Source: Candidatus Stackebrandtia faecavium
GTDB taxonomy: Bacteria > Actinomycetota > Actinomycetes > Mycobacteriales > Micromonosporaceae
Reading direction: 5' to 3'
Assembly (NCBI GenBank): GCA_019112895.1
Contig: DXIM01000078.1
Span: forward strand, 1-64,000
Length of the DNA stretch: 64,000 nucleotides
The notes beneath the pieces were generated by a model. The model was not told the DNA's origin. It ran no database searches and saw only the letters and a list, made by a program, of their open reading frames with translations. This document shows, one piece after another, positions 26,225 to 34,896 of the stretch; positions within the stretch are counted from its first letter, which is position 1; each line of letters starts with the position of its first letter. The translations under genes and the position numbers were made by a program.

Positions 26225-26700
26225 GCTTATCCATACATTGAGTATTAATGCATTCTGTACAACAATGGTCACATTAAGTACTCGACGGTTGGCATTGCGA
26301 CTCGCCGCGAAGCCGATTTTTATCGCACTCGCCAATTGAAGTTTGGCCATTTCTTCGCAAATAGGACATTTATAAGCATTCCTCAAAAAGGGAACCTTAA
26401 TAGGGCTTCAATAACGCCTTAAAGACATCCAAATGTCTTGACTCGGCATAGCGAAGTTTGAGACAAAAGCACCGGTTGGCTTTCGCACCCCCGCGTCGGC
26501 ATCACCCTGGAGATGAATGAACGCCCCTTCACCGCCCACAGAATGCACGACCGACATCAGCGCCCCGAACCGTCTGCCACTCGACATCGTTGCTGTCCGC
26601 GCCGTCACGAAGCGACGCCCGCACTAAGACTTTCATCCCTCACCAATGGTCTGGTTCCTCGATGTCCGGCACGTCGAGGAACCAGACCGCTAAATCAACG
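26225..26700. other. AT-rich intergenic region with a long perfect hairpin
   Basis: No supported gene is seen in 476 bases. The part next to the DivIVA-like start is unusually AT-rich and probably holds its promoter. A small inverted repeat (AGACAT CCAA ATGTCT, ~26423-26438) is present. The 15-bp perfect stem GGTCTGGTTCCTCGA / TCGAGGAACCAGACC (26648-26688) lies just beyond the stop of the sensor-like gene and may terminate it despite lacking a T-run. Confidence 0.5.
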
Positions 26701-27918
26701 CTAAACACTTGCCTTTGTAGACGCGTCTCGAAACGGGAACGTCACCAGCCACCGCGTACCACGTTCCCCAGACGGTGATTCGGTTTCGATCGTCCCGCCA
26801 AATTCAGCGGCCCTACGCTGCAGCGCCGCCAGCTCACCGTCCCGACCAACCGGACGCGGCTTCGTCCTCCCCGCGCCGCCAGCAGTCACCACGACGGTGA
26901 CGCCATCGTCGGCGCTGGTCACCGATATGCGCACCGAGCGCATATCGGAGTGTCGAACGACCCCAGCGAGCACTTCCCTAACCGTCTCGTAGATGACAGA
27001 CTCCGCCCCCAGCGGCAGCAACCCCAGCTTTTCGTCTTGCGCCTGCATGTCGAGCTCCATCTCCAAGCCCGCGGCCCGAAGATGCTCCACCAGCAGTGCC
27101 AGGTCGTTCAAGTCCCGCTCGACGATGTCCCCATCCTCGCGACGAGCGGCCTGAGCCAACAAGTCCCGAATGCGCCGCAGCTGCGTGCTCGCCCGGCGCC
27201 CCAGAACCGCTATCGAATCAAAGGACTGCACCGCACCATCGCGGTCCGAAGTCACCAGATCCCGTCCCACATCGGCCTGGAGCACCAGCAGATCCAGCGG
27301 CTGAAAAGCCAAGTCCTGGATGTCCAGAGCAATACGCGCGCGATCCGCCACCTGTCGACGCTGCTGCAAGGCGACGTCGCGCTGCGACACCAGGCCCTGG
27401 CCGGACCGCCGCACGGCCTCCACCTCTTGGCGGCTCGCCCACCAACGACCGCACCCGTAGGCGCCGACATAAGAGAAAACCGTCAACCACAACTGCGTCG
27501 CGGTCATATCGGCGGACACCCAAGTGGCCACGACAACCGCCGCGGCACCGACATGCATCGCCCAGCGCGGACGTAGGTTCGACAGCCCCGCCACCGAGCC
27601 GACCGCGATCAAACCCGCCAACGGCAGCAACGCGGTACCGGTCAACGCGGCGTCCATCCACAACAGCACGCCGCAGACAAGAGCAACGCCACCGGGAACC
27701 TGACGCCGCCACACCAACGCGGCGGACATGCCGAGTGCGCACAGCAGCGACGTCCAAGCCAGCTGCGACCGTTCCAGAACCGAAACCACGACGATGGCAC
27801 CGCTCGCCACCGCGATGACGGTGTCGGCTATGTATGGGCTCGCGTTCTCGCACTGACGTATGAGCCCCGAGATCTTCCGGCTGATCAACATCGTGAACGC
27901 TTTCATGAGGGGACTCAT
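26701..27918 (-). CDS. Sensor histidine kinase-like membrane protein lacking the phosphoacceptor histidine
   Basis: A 405-residue protein laid out like NarL-family sensor kinases: five or six membrane segments (residues ~30-155), then a HisKA_3-like helix and a GHKL-like C-terminal domain (~290-400). The phosphoacceptor box, normally E-x-H-D, reads RARIALDIQDLAFQPLDLL with Gln201 in place of His. The ATP N-box is also eroded (RHSDMRSVRISVT), while a degraded G-box remains (RDGELAALQRRAAEFGGTIE). No response regulator gene is adjacent. It cannot phosphorylate itself in the usual way, so it may be a pseudokinase sensor. The next genes on this strand lie ~50 bases upstream of its start. Confidence 0.75.
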   Translation of the reverse strand: MSPLMKAFTMLISRKISGLIRQCENASPYIADTVIAVASGAIVVVSVLERSQLAWTSLLCALGMSAALVWRRQVPGGVALVCGVLLWMDAALTGTALLPLAGLIAVGSVAGLSNLRPRWAMHVGAAAVVVATWVSADMTATQLWLTVFSYVGAYGCGRWWASRQEVEAVRRSGQGLVSQRDVALQQRRQVADRARIALDIQDLAFQPLDLLVLQADVGRDLVTSDRDGAVQSFDSIAVLGRRASTQLRRIRDLLAQAARREDGDIVERDLNDLALLVEHLRAAGLEMELDMQAQDEKLGLLPLGAESVIYETVREVLAGVVRHSDMRSVRISVTSADDGVTVVVTAGGAGRTKPRPVGRDGELAALQRRAAEFGGTIETESPSGERGTRWLVTFPFRDASTKASV

Positions 27919-27967
27919 GATTCTTCCGCATCACCCGGGGTTGCTGCCATTACACGGCTGAGGGAGC

Positions 27968-28999
27968 TTACGTCATCGCCCTATCCGTCTCGTCGTCGAA
28001 ACGTCCCATGATCTGTTCGAGCAGATCCTCCAGCGCAACGAGCCCGACAACCTCGCCATCTGCGCCGGTCACGAGCGCCAGTTGGGCCCGTCGGCGACGC
28101 ATCGTGGTCGCGGCCGTCGCGACCATCTCATCCTTCGACAACTCGACAGCGTCCATTTTGATGTCGGACACGCAGGTGTCGTCGTCTGCGGTGACGGCCT
28201 CACGCACATGCACCAGGCCGACCGGCCGATCGTCCTCCATCACGACCAGACGCGAACGCCCACTGGTCAAACTCGCGTGTTCAACATCGAGCGCGGTGGC
28301 GTCGTGCCGCACCGTCACCATCGAGTCGCGCGCAACCATCAGGTCAGCGACGGTGATCGACTGCACCCGCAACGCGCCGGACAGAAAACGGTGCTGCTGT
28401 TCCGGCAGGACCCCGTGCTCGCGCGACTCGCGCAACAACATGTTCAATTCTTCGGGACCGTGCGCCTGCGCCGCTGTCGCCTGAGGCTGGACGCCCAACA
28501 TCCGCACGACGCCGTTAGCCATCGCATTCATCGCCCGCAACAGCGGATACACGACCTTCGCGATCGCCCGAAACGGCAGCGCCAACAGCTGCGCCGAATG
28601 CTCCGGATGCGAAATCGCCCACGATTTCGGCGCCATCTCACTGACGACCATGTGTAGGAACACGACGATCGCCATCGCGATAGTGAAAGCGATCGCGTAA
28701 CTCACTGACGGAGGCAATCCCAGCATCGCGAACAATGGATCGAGCTCGTGCGCGATCGCCGGTTCCGCCAAGGCACCCAGACCGACCGTGCACACCGTGA
28801 TGCCCAGTTGCGCACCCGCGAGCATCACCGTCAGTTCCTTCGTTCCTTCCAGCGCGGCCCTTGCCGAACGGCTGCCCGCTTCGGCCCTGGCCTCCAGTCG
28901 GTGCGGTTTCGACGCCAGCAACGCGAACTCTGCCGCGACGAAGAACGCATTACCGGCCAACAGGAACGCGCTGACCACCAACGCCCACGTGGCGCTCAT
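27968..28999 (-). CDS. CNNM/CorC-type CBS-pair membrane protein (second of pair)
   Basis: A 343-residue HlyC/CorC (CNNM) protein. The N-terminal DUF21 domain has three or four membrane segments and the motifs GNAFFVAAEFALLASKPHRLE, LAGAQLGITVCTVGLGALAEPA and VVSEMAPKSWAI. Two CBS motifs follow (DLMVARDSMVTV and the block ending VVGLVALEDLLEQIMG). There is no C-terminal CorC_HlyC domain, unlike its partner. Family members affect Mg2+/cation export. Its ATG overlaps the stop of the upstream paralogue by four bases, so the two are translationally coupled and may form a heteromer. Confidence 0.92.
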   Translation of the reverse strand: MSATWALVVSAFLLAGNAFFVAAEFALLASKPHRLEARAEAGSRSARAALEGTKELTVMLAGAQLGITVCTVGLGALAEPAIAHELDPLFAMLGLPPSVSYAIAFTIAMAIVVFLHMVVSEMAPKSWAISHPEHSAQLLALPFRAIAKVVYPLLRAMNAMANGVVRMLGVQPQATAAQAHGPEELNMLLRESREHGVLPEQQHRFLSGALRVQSITVADLMVARDSMVTVRHDATALDVEHASLTSGRSRLVVMEDDRPVGLVHVREAVTADDDTCVSDIKMDAVELSKDEMVATAATTMRRRRAQLALVTGADGEVVGLVALEDLLEQIMGRFDDETDRAMT

Positions 29000-30369
29000 A
29001 TCGTCATCTCCGAATCGCTAGCGGCCTCGGCCTTGTGCAGGGCAAGAACCCTCGGAACACGGCGACTCACCGAAATGACCTCGATCCGTACATGTGGTGG
29101 CACAGCCGCGTCCTCGTTTTGGTCATCGATGTGGTTCCAGGACAGCGCGGGAACGTTGATCGAGTCGCCGGCCAACGGCACACGTCCCAACGATTCCATG
29201 ACGAGTCCGCCGAGGGTCTCGTAGTCGTCCGGCTCGGGCAGGCCGATACCGGTTTCGGCTTCGATCTCGTCAACACGCCAACGCGCCGGCACCAACCAGG
29301 CGCCGTCCGCGCGCCGCACCGGTCGCGCGCTCGGTTGGTCTTCCTCGTCGCGGATATCGCCGACGACTTCCTCGGCCACGTCCTCGAACGTGACGATGCC
29401 GGCGAGCCCGCCGTACTCGTCGATCACGCAGGCCTGTTGCCGATGCTCGGTGCGCAAGCGTTCCAAGACGTCCGGCATCGGCAGGCTTTCCGGCAGCAAC
29501 AGTGGCGAGTCCGCGATGTCGCGTACCTGCGTGGTGGCACGCTCCGAACGCGGCACCGTCAGCACATTATCGATGCCGACGACTCCGATGACGTCGTCGA
29601 TGTTGTCGCCCAAGACTGGGAAACGGGACCGTCCCGTCGTCAGCTGTTCAACTACCTCCGAGACCGGGACGTGGCCGTATATCGCGTCGACATCTACGCG
29701 CGGCGTCATGACCTGTCCGACCGTGAGTTCGCGGAATTCGAGGCTGCGGTCCAAAAGATCCGCCAGCTCGTCATCGAGACGGCCGCTGTCGCGTGACTCC
29801 TCGATGATGTGGTGAAGGTCGTCCGGCGATGCGCCGTGAGGCAGTTCCTCGACCGGCTCGATGCCCACCGCCCGCAGCAGCTTATTCGCGGTGGTGTCGA
29901 ACAAACGGATGAGCGGCGAAGCGATCGTCATGTATATGAGGGTTGGCCGCGAAAGCGCACGCGACAGCGCCACGGTCTTCGCGATCGCGAGGTTCTTGGG
30001 AGCCAGCTCACCGAACACCATCTGTACGGCGTTGGCGATCACCAAGGCGATGGTCACCGATACGACGGTGGAGACGGCGGCGGGGACGCCCGCGGCGCCG
30101 AACAGCTCTGCCATGCCGGCACCCAGGTACGGTTCGGCGAAGAAACCGACGAACAACGCGGTGACGGTGATCCCCAGTTGCGCGCCCGACAGCATGAACG
30201 ACAGGCGGCTCGTGACCTGTAGTGCGGCGGTGGCGGCCCGATCGCCGTCGCGCGACATCTGTTCCAGTCGGGAACGGTCGACGGCGACGTAAGCGAATTC
30301 TTGGGCAACGAAAAATGCGGTGGCCGCGGTGACGGCCAGAATGATTGCGAAACCGGCCAAGATCAGCAC
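28996..30369 (-). CDS. CNNM/CorC-type protein with CorC_HlyC domain (first of pair)
   Basis: A 457-residue protein with a DUF21 membrane domain (TAFFVAQEFAYVAVDRSRLE, LSGAQLGITVTALFVGFFAEP, VFGELAPKNLAIA), a CBS pair (VGQVMTPRVDVDAI and VIDEYGGLAGIVTFEDVAEEVVGDI) and a C-terminal CorC_HlyC transporter-associated domain (DGAWLVPARWRVDEIE to SLGRVPLAGDSI). The order matches full-length CorC proteins linked to magnesium and cobalt handling. It is first in a two-gene unit with the shorter paralogue, whose start overlaps its stop. A long intergenic region upstream separates it from the zinc-ribbon gene. Confidence 0.92.
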   Translation of the reverse strand: MLILAGFAIILAVTAATAFFVAQEFAYVAVDRSRLEQMSRDGDRAATAALQVTSRLSFMLSGAQLGITVTALFVGFFAEPYLGAGMAELFGAAGVPAAVSTVVSVTIALVIANAVQMVFGELAPKNLAIAKTVALSRALSRPTLIYMTIASPLIRLFDTTANKLLRAVGIEPVEELPHGASPDDLHHIIEESRDSGRLDDELADLLDRSLEFRELTVGQVMTPRVDVDAIYGHVPVSEVVEQLTTGRSRFPVLGDNIDDVIGVVGIDNVLTVPRSERATTQVRDIADSPLLLPESLPMPDVLERLRTEHRQQACVIDEYGGLAGIVTFEDVAEEVVGDIRDEEDQPSARPVRRADGAWLVPARWRVDEIEAETGIGLPEPDDYETLGGLVMESLGRVPLAGDSINVPALSWNHIDDQNEDAAVPPHVRIEVISVSRRVPRVLALHKAEAASDSEMTI

Positions 30370-30885
30370 TCGTGCGTCACCCGACCGGAGCGGCTTGTTG
30401 ATGTGGGTTTTGTGCGCCGGGCCTGACCCGGCTGAATACTACAAGCCTCTGTTTCGTTTTCTATTGACATCCTCTAAGGGTAGTGGGCGTTGAGGTGTCT
30501 TTGAAGCCGCGGTGACCGAAACCGCAATAACGATCTTGCTACTACGTAGCGAACAGAAACGCTGGGTAGCGACGCGTGCGCCAATAGAGATTTTATATCC
30601 ACAATAGACACGCCTTAGTCGGAACGACTCCCCCTCTGCCGTTCCGACTAAGGCGTATTCCCGGTGCTAGCGGGAAAGATTCGGCCGTAATCATCGAGCC
30701 GAATGGTGGTGTCGCGATATTGGCGACTGGTTGCGGAAACCGGAAAGATCATTGAATGCTTGTGCGTTCAACCATTACACGTAGCCAGTCGGAACGCAAC
30801 CACTGAGACAGACATAATCCATGCGTATGAGGCTGGGATGCCCCATCTGATGAGACGCAAGTCGCTCACGTGCCGTTTGAGACAC
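30370..30885. other. Intergenic region with a perfect 16-bp stem-loop
   Basis: No supported gene is seen in about 515 bases. The part next to the CNNM gene should hold its promoter. A perfect inverted repeat CGCCTTAGTCGGAACG (30611-30626) / CGTTCCGACTAAGGCG (30640-30655) has the pyrimidine-rich loop ACTCCCCCTCTGC and no T-run. It could be a small-RNA stem or a terminator working without a U-tract. Confidence 0.45.
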
Positions 30886-30939
30886 AAAAAGGCCGACCGG
30901 CGTCTGGTAGCGCCCCACACACCACCGCGCCGGTCGGCC
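30886..30939 (-). terminator. Terminator of the zinc-ribbon gene
   Basis: Arms GGCCGACCGGCG (30891-30902) and CGCCGGTCGGCC (30928-30939) are followed on the - strand by TTTTT (complement of 30886-30890), 16 bases after the stop. Confidence 0.88.
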
Positions 30940-30954
30940 GGAACAGAGAAACGT

Positions 30955-31179
30955 TTAGATAGAAGGCCGGGGCTCTTGAGCGAGCCTCGTCATGTCGGTC
31001 GTCGGCCGCCCCCGAGTCAAAACACTGGTCGCCCCACCGCGTGGACGTTGCCGCATCTGCAGCGAACCGCAGGCGCACCGCACCCACGAGAGCTGTGCAC
31101 TGTCGCGCGTGAGTCGACGAGAAATGACCTGATATGGCTCAGCGTCCGGCCATCCGCAGTGCGGGCACAGTGAATTCAC
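30955..31179 (-). CDS. Small zinc-ribbon protein
   Basis: A 74-residue protein with a GTG start preceded by GGAG at the right distance. The N-terminal half has two CxxC knuckles (LCPHCGWPDA and RCACGSLQMR) around SRRLTRDSAQLSWV, the pattern of a short zinc-ribbon protein common in Streptomyces and relatives. The remaining ~30 residues are polar and probably disordered. A strong terminator follows. Role unknown; nucleic-acid or protein binding is the usual guess for such a fold. It is divergent from the LysR gene. Confidence 0.75.
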   Translation of the reverse strand: MNSLCPHCGWPDAEPYQVISRRLTRDSAQLSWVRCACGSLQMRQRPRGGATSVLTRGRPTTDMTRLAQEPRPSI

Positions 31180-31317
31180 GGCTCCATTCCCTTCTTAGAC
31201 GAAACTTCTGGTGCTTGGAGATGTACTACATACACGCGTAGACCCGCATCAAGGATGCATCGAAATAAAGTAAAGGTCAACATATGCTTTTTGCACAGGA
31301 TTGTTAAGCTGAACTTT

Positions 31318-32232
31318 ATGATCGACCTTCGCCGCCTACATGTACTGCGTGCAGTTTCCCACTATGGCACGGTCACGGCCGCAGCCAAAGCGCTTCACCT
31401 ATCACCGTCAGCAGCATCACAGCAAATCCGCCAACTCGCAAAAGAGCTAGAGGTCACACTACTCGAACCGCAAGGACGTAACGTACGTCTCACCGCAGCC
31501 GCTCACATACTGCTGTCGCATGCTGACGCAATAGAGGCCCGCTGGCGCCGCGCCGAAACTGAGTTGTACGCCACAGGTACCGAGCCCGGAGGTCAGCTTC
31601 GATTGTGTGGGTTTTCCACCGCAATCGCCACACTATTGGCCCCCGCAACTGAACAATTGCATGTTCGCTACCCCGCCATCAACGTCCAGTTGCGCGAAGC
31701 CAACGCCAGCGAATGCTTCGACCAGCTGTTTTCGGGCGATGCCGACGTCGCAGTCGTCGAATCGAACCTGGATTCGCCGCCTCTAGACGACATTCGGTTC
31801 GACCAACAGGCCCTGTTCAACGACCCATTCGACGTCGTCGTGTCCGCAGACCACCCGTTCGCCGACTTGGAGACGATCAGCCTGGAAAAGACCGCGCGGG
31901 AAGCATGGATACTCGGGCTGCCCGCAAGTGCGTCGCGACAACATGTGCTCGCGGCCTGCAGCAACGCCGGGTTCAGCCCGTCCATCGCGCACGAAGCCAG
32001 CGAGTGGCCGGTCGTGGCGGCGCTCGTGGCGCACCGGCTTGGAATCGCGCTCATCCCCCGGCTCGCCGAGCTACCGCCGCATCTGCCGCTGACTCGGATA
32101 CCGATCGTCGGGCCGCACACGCCGTTTCGGCATTTCCTCAGTTGCACGCGCCGCGGGGAAAGAGAACACCCCACGATTGCCGCGATCTTGTCTGCCATAG
32201 ACGAAGTCAACGACGCCCGAAACAAATCGTGA
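31318..32232 (+). CDS. LysR-family transcriptional regulator
   Basis: A 304-residue LysR regulator. The winged helix-turn-helix is at residues 1-62 (RLHVLRAVSHYGTVTAAAKA, then LSPSAASQQIRQLAKELEVTL and GRNVRLTAAAHILL). The effector domain follows from ~90 (PGGQLRLCGFSTAIATLL to PFRHFLSCTRRGE). The ATG at 31318 starts directly at the domain; the longer frame from 31255 is not family-like. No enzyme gene is divergent from it, so its target is not evident; the convergent neighbour is rsbN. The upstream 140 bases are AT-rich and probably contain its autoregulated promoter. Confidence 0.9.
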   Translation: MIDLRRLHVLRAVSHYGTVTAAAKALHLSPSAASQQIRQLAKELEVTLLEPQGRNVRLTAAAHILLSHADAIEARWRRAETELYATGTEPGGQLRLCGFSTAIATLLAPATEQLHVRYPAINVQLREANASECFDQLFSGDADVAVVESNLDSPPLDDIRFDQQALFNDPFDVVVSADHPFADLETISLEKTAREAWILGLPASASRQHVLAACSNAGFSPSIAHEASEWPVVAALVAHRLGIALIPRLAELPPHLPLTRIPIVGPHTPFRHFLSCTRRGEREHPTIAAILSAIDEVNDARNKS

Positions 32233-32260
32233 CGCCGTTGACTTCGTTACCTACGGTTCT

Positions 32261-33388
32261 TCAGCTGCGTAAGCCCGAAAACAGGTCCGTCAAGCGGTCA
32301 AGCAGGCCACCGCTGTCCTCGCTCGCATCCCCGTCGTCGCTTTCCTCGTTTTCGTCGGGGCTCGTGGGCTCGTCCCGCGACTCGCTCGGGCTCGAACTCG
32401 GCTTTTGCGACGTCGGCTCCTGCGACGGCGTCGCGGATTCCGGAGCCTGGTCGCTCGGCTGATCCTGCGGCACCTGTTCGCCTTGGCCGGTCCCGGGAAG
32501 GCCAGCGCAATCGACCGGCACCGGACCCAATTCGTCCGACTTCAAAACTGGATCGCTCGCGCACGCCATCGCGGTTTCGAGGTCGATAGTCCGTTCGTGG
32601 GCAGCGTTGAGGTTTGTCAACGAGGTGAATGCACTTTCGCGGGCCGGCCCCGATGTCTCAGAGGTGAGCGCCTCGAGCTGAGGTTTCGCGTCGGCGATGA
32701 AGTCCGTGACGGTCGTCAAGGACTGCTCGTGCCCCTCCGATGCCGCCGCGGTGTTCAGTGCGGCCACGCCGCTGATCACCGCATCGTCCATCTGGCCGAG
32801 TGCTTCACGGAACTCGTCGGGGCGCTGGCTGAGGTTCGAAGCCTCCGCAAGCCGCGAAGCAGCGAACTCGAGATGCAGTTCGCCGCGTTCGACGTCGCTG
32901 CCAGCGAAAGCAAGCTGGGCTTGTTCGGTGGAACGCTTGATCGGGTAAAGCGTGTCACCCGGAACCGCGGCCCCGCTGGCGCTCGACACTCCGGAGACAC
33001 CGAGGGCACCGACCAGAATGGCGGCGGCCACCGCGACACGTCGACCACCGAGGAAATCGCGGGCAAGGTGTATCGGTTGCACGGCGGGCTTGGCTTGCGC
33101 CTTGTCGGGCACTGGCTCCGGCTCGGCCGTGGCGCCGATTCCCTCGACAGACGCCACCGCCATTAGGCGCTGACGTAGTTGGGACTGAAACCCCGGGTCG
33201 GGCGCCGTAGCTGCGGCTTGTTCGTCGTTGAGGCCCTGCATCGACTCGCCGAGCTTCACCATCGACGTCAATTCGTCGTCATTGCTCGTGCGGTTGTGCC
33301 GGCGCGGCCCGCCTTCAGCCGCTTCGAGAAGCTCAGCAAACCGCTCTGCTTTACGGCGTTCCATCGGGTTGCCAATCACGTGACGCAC
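32261..33388 (-). CDS. rsbN: Anti-sigma factor of BldN (RsbN-like, DUF5667)
   Basis: A 375-residue membrane protein. A cytoplasmic N-terminus (MERRKAERFAELLEAAEGG) is followed by one membrane segment at ~residues 115-136 (VAVAAAILVGALGVSG). The external DUF5667 domain begins PGDTLYPIKRSTEQAQL, and the tail is Ser/Pro/Asp/Glu-rich. The gene directly follows bldN on the same strand, 163 bases away. In Streptomyces the neighbour in this position is RsbN, which holds BldN at the membrane. Sequence similarity to RsbN is modest, so the name rests on domain type and gene order. The GTG start at 33388 follows GAGGAGAGGG. Confidence 0.75.
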   Translation of the reverse strand: MRHVIGNPMERRKAERFAELLEAAEGGPRRHNRTSNDDELTSMVKLGESMQGLNDEQAAATAPDPGFQSQLRQRLMAVASVEGIGATAEPEPVPDKAQAKPAVQPIHLARDFLGGRRVAVAAAILVGALGVSGVSSASGAAVPGDTLYPIKRSTEQAQLAFAGSDVERGELHLEFAASRLAEASNLSQRPDEFREALGQMDDAVISGVAALNTAAASEGHEQSLTTVTDFIADAKPQLEALTSETSGPARESAFTSLTNLNAAHERTIDLETAMACASDPVLKSDELGPVPVDCAGLPGTGQGEQVPQDQPSDQAPESATPSQEPTSQKPSSSPSESRDEPTSPDENEESDDGDASEDSGGLLDRLTDLFSGLRS

Positions 33389-33447
33389 CCCCTCTCCTCA
33401 TGCGGTGCCGATCGTGCACCCCTAACAACGCACAAGAGCTGGCAAAA

Positions 33448-33458
33448 GTTACGGGCAT
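33448..33458. repeat. Weak copy of the dispersed motif
   Basis: GTTACGGGCAT between bldN and rsbN matches one arm and the centre of the dispersed motif only. It is listed for completeness. Confidence 0.25.
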
Positions 33459-33551
33459 ATAGCCGCAGATTCGCATTCTTTTATGTCAATGCGTCCTTCC
33501 TGCGGTTATGTCTTTCGGCCGCCCGAAAATCGTTCAGCGGTGCACGACGCG

Positions 33552-34361
33552 TCAGCGACTGAAGCCTTCGGGGAGCAAGCGCGCCAGGGTGCGCACCGCC
33601 CGGTATTGCAATGCCTTGATCGCGCCCTCGTTCTTCTTCATCACCTTGGCGGTCTCGGCGACTGTAAAGCCTTGCAGGAAGCGAAGCACGATGCATTCCT
33701 GTTGATCCGGGTTCAACTCACGCACGGCCTTCAACAGGGTCTCGTTCGTGAGCCGTTCACATGCCGTCGCCTCGGGATTGCCCTCCGGATTGCGTTCCAC
33801 GCGATCGGCGTCCAAGACCTCGGCGGTGGCCTTCTCGAGCCGGTAGCGCCCGGACTTGAAATGGTCGGCGACGAGGTTGCGCGCGATCGTCACCAGCCAT
33901 GCCCCGAAGTCACGCCCCTGCCAGGTGAAGCTGTTGATGCGGCGCAGCGCGCGCAGGAAAGTCTCGGAACACAGATCCTCGGCGAGCTGCCGGTTCCCCA
34001 CCCGGAAGAAGATGTACCGAAAGACCGTGTCGTTGTATTGGTCGTAGATGCCGCCGAACGCTTCGACGTCACCTTCCTGTGCCTTGGCAACCAGGTAGCG
34101 CACTTCCGCTGAGCCTGTCTCTTCGCCGGAAGACTGCGACGTCTTCTCGCGATCGGGCTTCGGAGTCGCCACCGGTTGCGGACGACGCGTGGTGGCCGCA
34201 TTGTCTTCACTCCCCGAGCGCGGCCTCGGCGGCGCGGTCGGCTCGAGATCCACCGCAAGCAATCGGCGCAGATCGCTGACGCCACCCCGCTGCGTGGTCC
34301 GGGCGCCGCCCGGGTTCGATGTGGCGTTTCCTGCGAAGATTACCGGTGTAGTGCTGGGCAC
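33552..34361 (-). CDS. bldN: ECF sigma factor BldN
   Basis: A 269-residue ECF sigma factor very like Streptomyces BldN, which drives aerial-mycelium and chaplin genes. Region 2 is YDQYNDTVFRYIFFRVGNRQ, LAEDLCSETFLRALRRI and FTWQGRDFGAWLVTIARNLV. Region 4 is ELNPDQQECIVLRFLQGFTV and ETAKVMKKNEGAIKALQYRA, ending RTLARLLPEGF. An ~85-residue N-terminal extension precedes region 2. In Streptomyces BldN such an extension is a pro-sequence that is removed, so processing may occur here too. The GTG start has an excellent AGGAGG site. Neighbours rsbN and rex match the Streptomyces order. Confidence 0.93.
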   Translation of the reverse strand: MPSTTPVIFAGNATSNPGGARTTQRGGVSDLRRLLAVDLEPTAPPRPRSGSEDNAATTRRPQPVATPKPDREKTSQSSGEETGSAEVRYLVAKAQEGDVEAFGGIYDQYNDTVFRYIFFRVGNRQLAEDLCSETFLRALRRINSFTWQGRDFGAWLVTIARNLVADHFKSGRYRLEKATAEVLDADRVERNPEGNPEATACERLTNETLLKAVRELNPDQQECIVLRFLQGFTVAETAKVMKKNEGAIKALQYRAVRTLARLLPEGFSR

Positions 34362-34512
34362 TCAGGCCTCCTCGGGTGAGGGGATAACGATTCCCAAGGT
34401 CTATGGAGCTGACGAACGACGACGATGGTAGGACCAACGACGCCGGATTGTGTGGACTTGATTACTCAGTTAGGCGATTGTGGCCCATGGGGTAACCGAG
34501 TGAAACGGACAC

Positions 34513-34544
34513 GTTGTGCGACGTTTTCAAAACTTTGTGCGACG
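34513..34544. promoter_or_regulatory. Direct-repeat operator candidate between bldN and the glutaredoxin gene
   Basis: TTGTGCGACG occurs twice (34514-34523 and 34535-34544), 21 bases apart, about two helical turns. It lies in the divergent region, ~150 bases from the bldN start and ~100 bases from the glutaredoxin start, and could serve either gene. Confidence 0.4.
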
Positions 34545-34644
34545 ACCGAAAATGACCGTCGTGTCCGCGGCCGACTGTCAGTCCTGACCTGCAGGTACAT
34601 TCGCTGTGGCCCATACGGTTTTCTGCAGGGATTGGTGAGGATTT

Positions 34645-34893
34645 ATGAGCCGACTCACGCTACTGGTCACACAGGACTGCCACCTGTGCGAAAAAGCGCG
34701 CCACGCGATCGGGCGTGTCGCGGACCGCGCCGCGGTCGACTGGGAACAGATCGATATCGCCGACGACCAGGAGCTCGCACGCGAGTACGGCGACAGACTC
34801 CCCGTCGTCCTACTGGACGGAGCCGAACACGGCTATTGGGAAGTGGAAGAACGTCGCCTGCTGCGCGACCTCGGCATCGAGAGCGGAACTTAG
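34645..34893 (+). CDS. Glutaredoxin-family (DUF836-like) redox protein
   Basis: An 82-residue thioredoxin-fold protein with the active-site motif CHLC (residues ~12-15: TQDCHLCEKARHA), the cis-proline segment DRLPVVLLDG and a C-terminal helix. This is the small glutaredoxin-like protein that sits near the bldN-rex region in Streptomyces. It should handle dithiol exchange in the cytoplasm; the partner is unknown. The HAD phosphatase gene starts four bases after its stop codon, so the two are likely co-translated. Confidence 0.85.
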   Translation: MSRLTLLVTQDCHLCEKARHAIGRVADRAAVDWEQIDIADDQELAREYGDRLPVVLLDGAEHGYWEVEERRLLRDLGIESGT

Positions 34894-34896
34894 CCT

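Noticed and set aside
34513..34533. Rex operator (TTGTGAA-N4-TTCACAA)
   Set aside because: Only TTGTG and TTCA match and the spacing is off by one; the direct repeat explains the sequence better.
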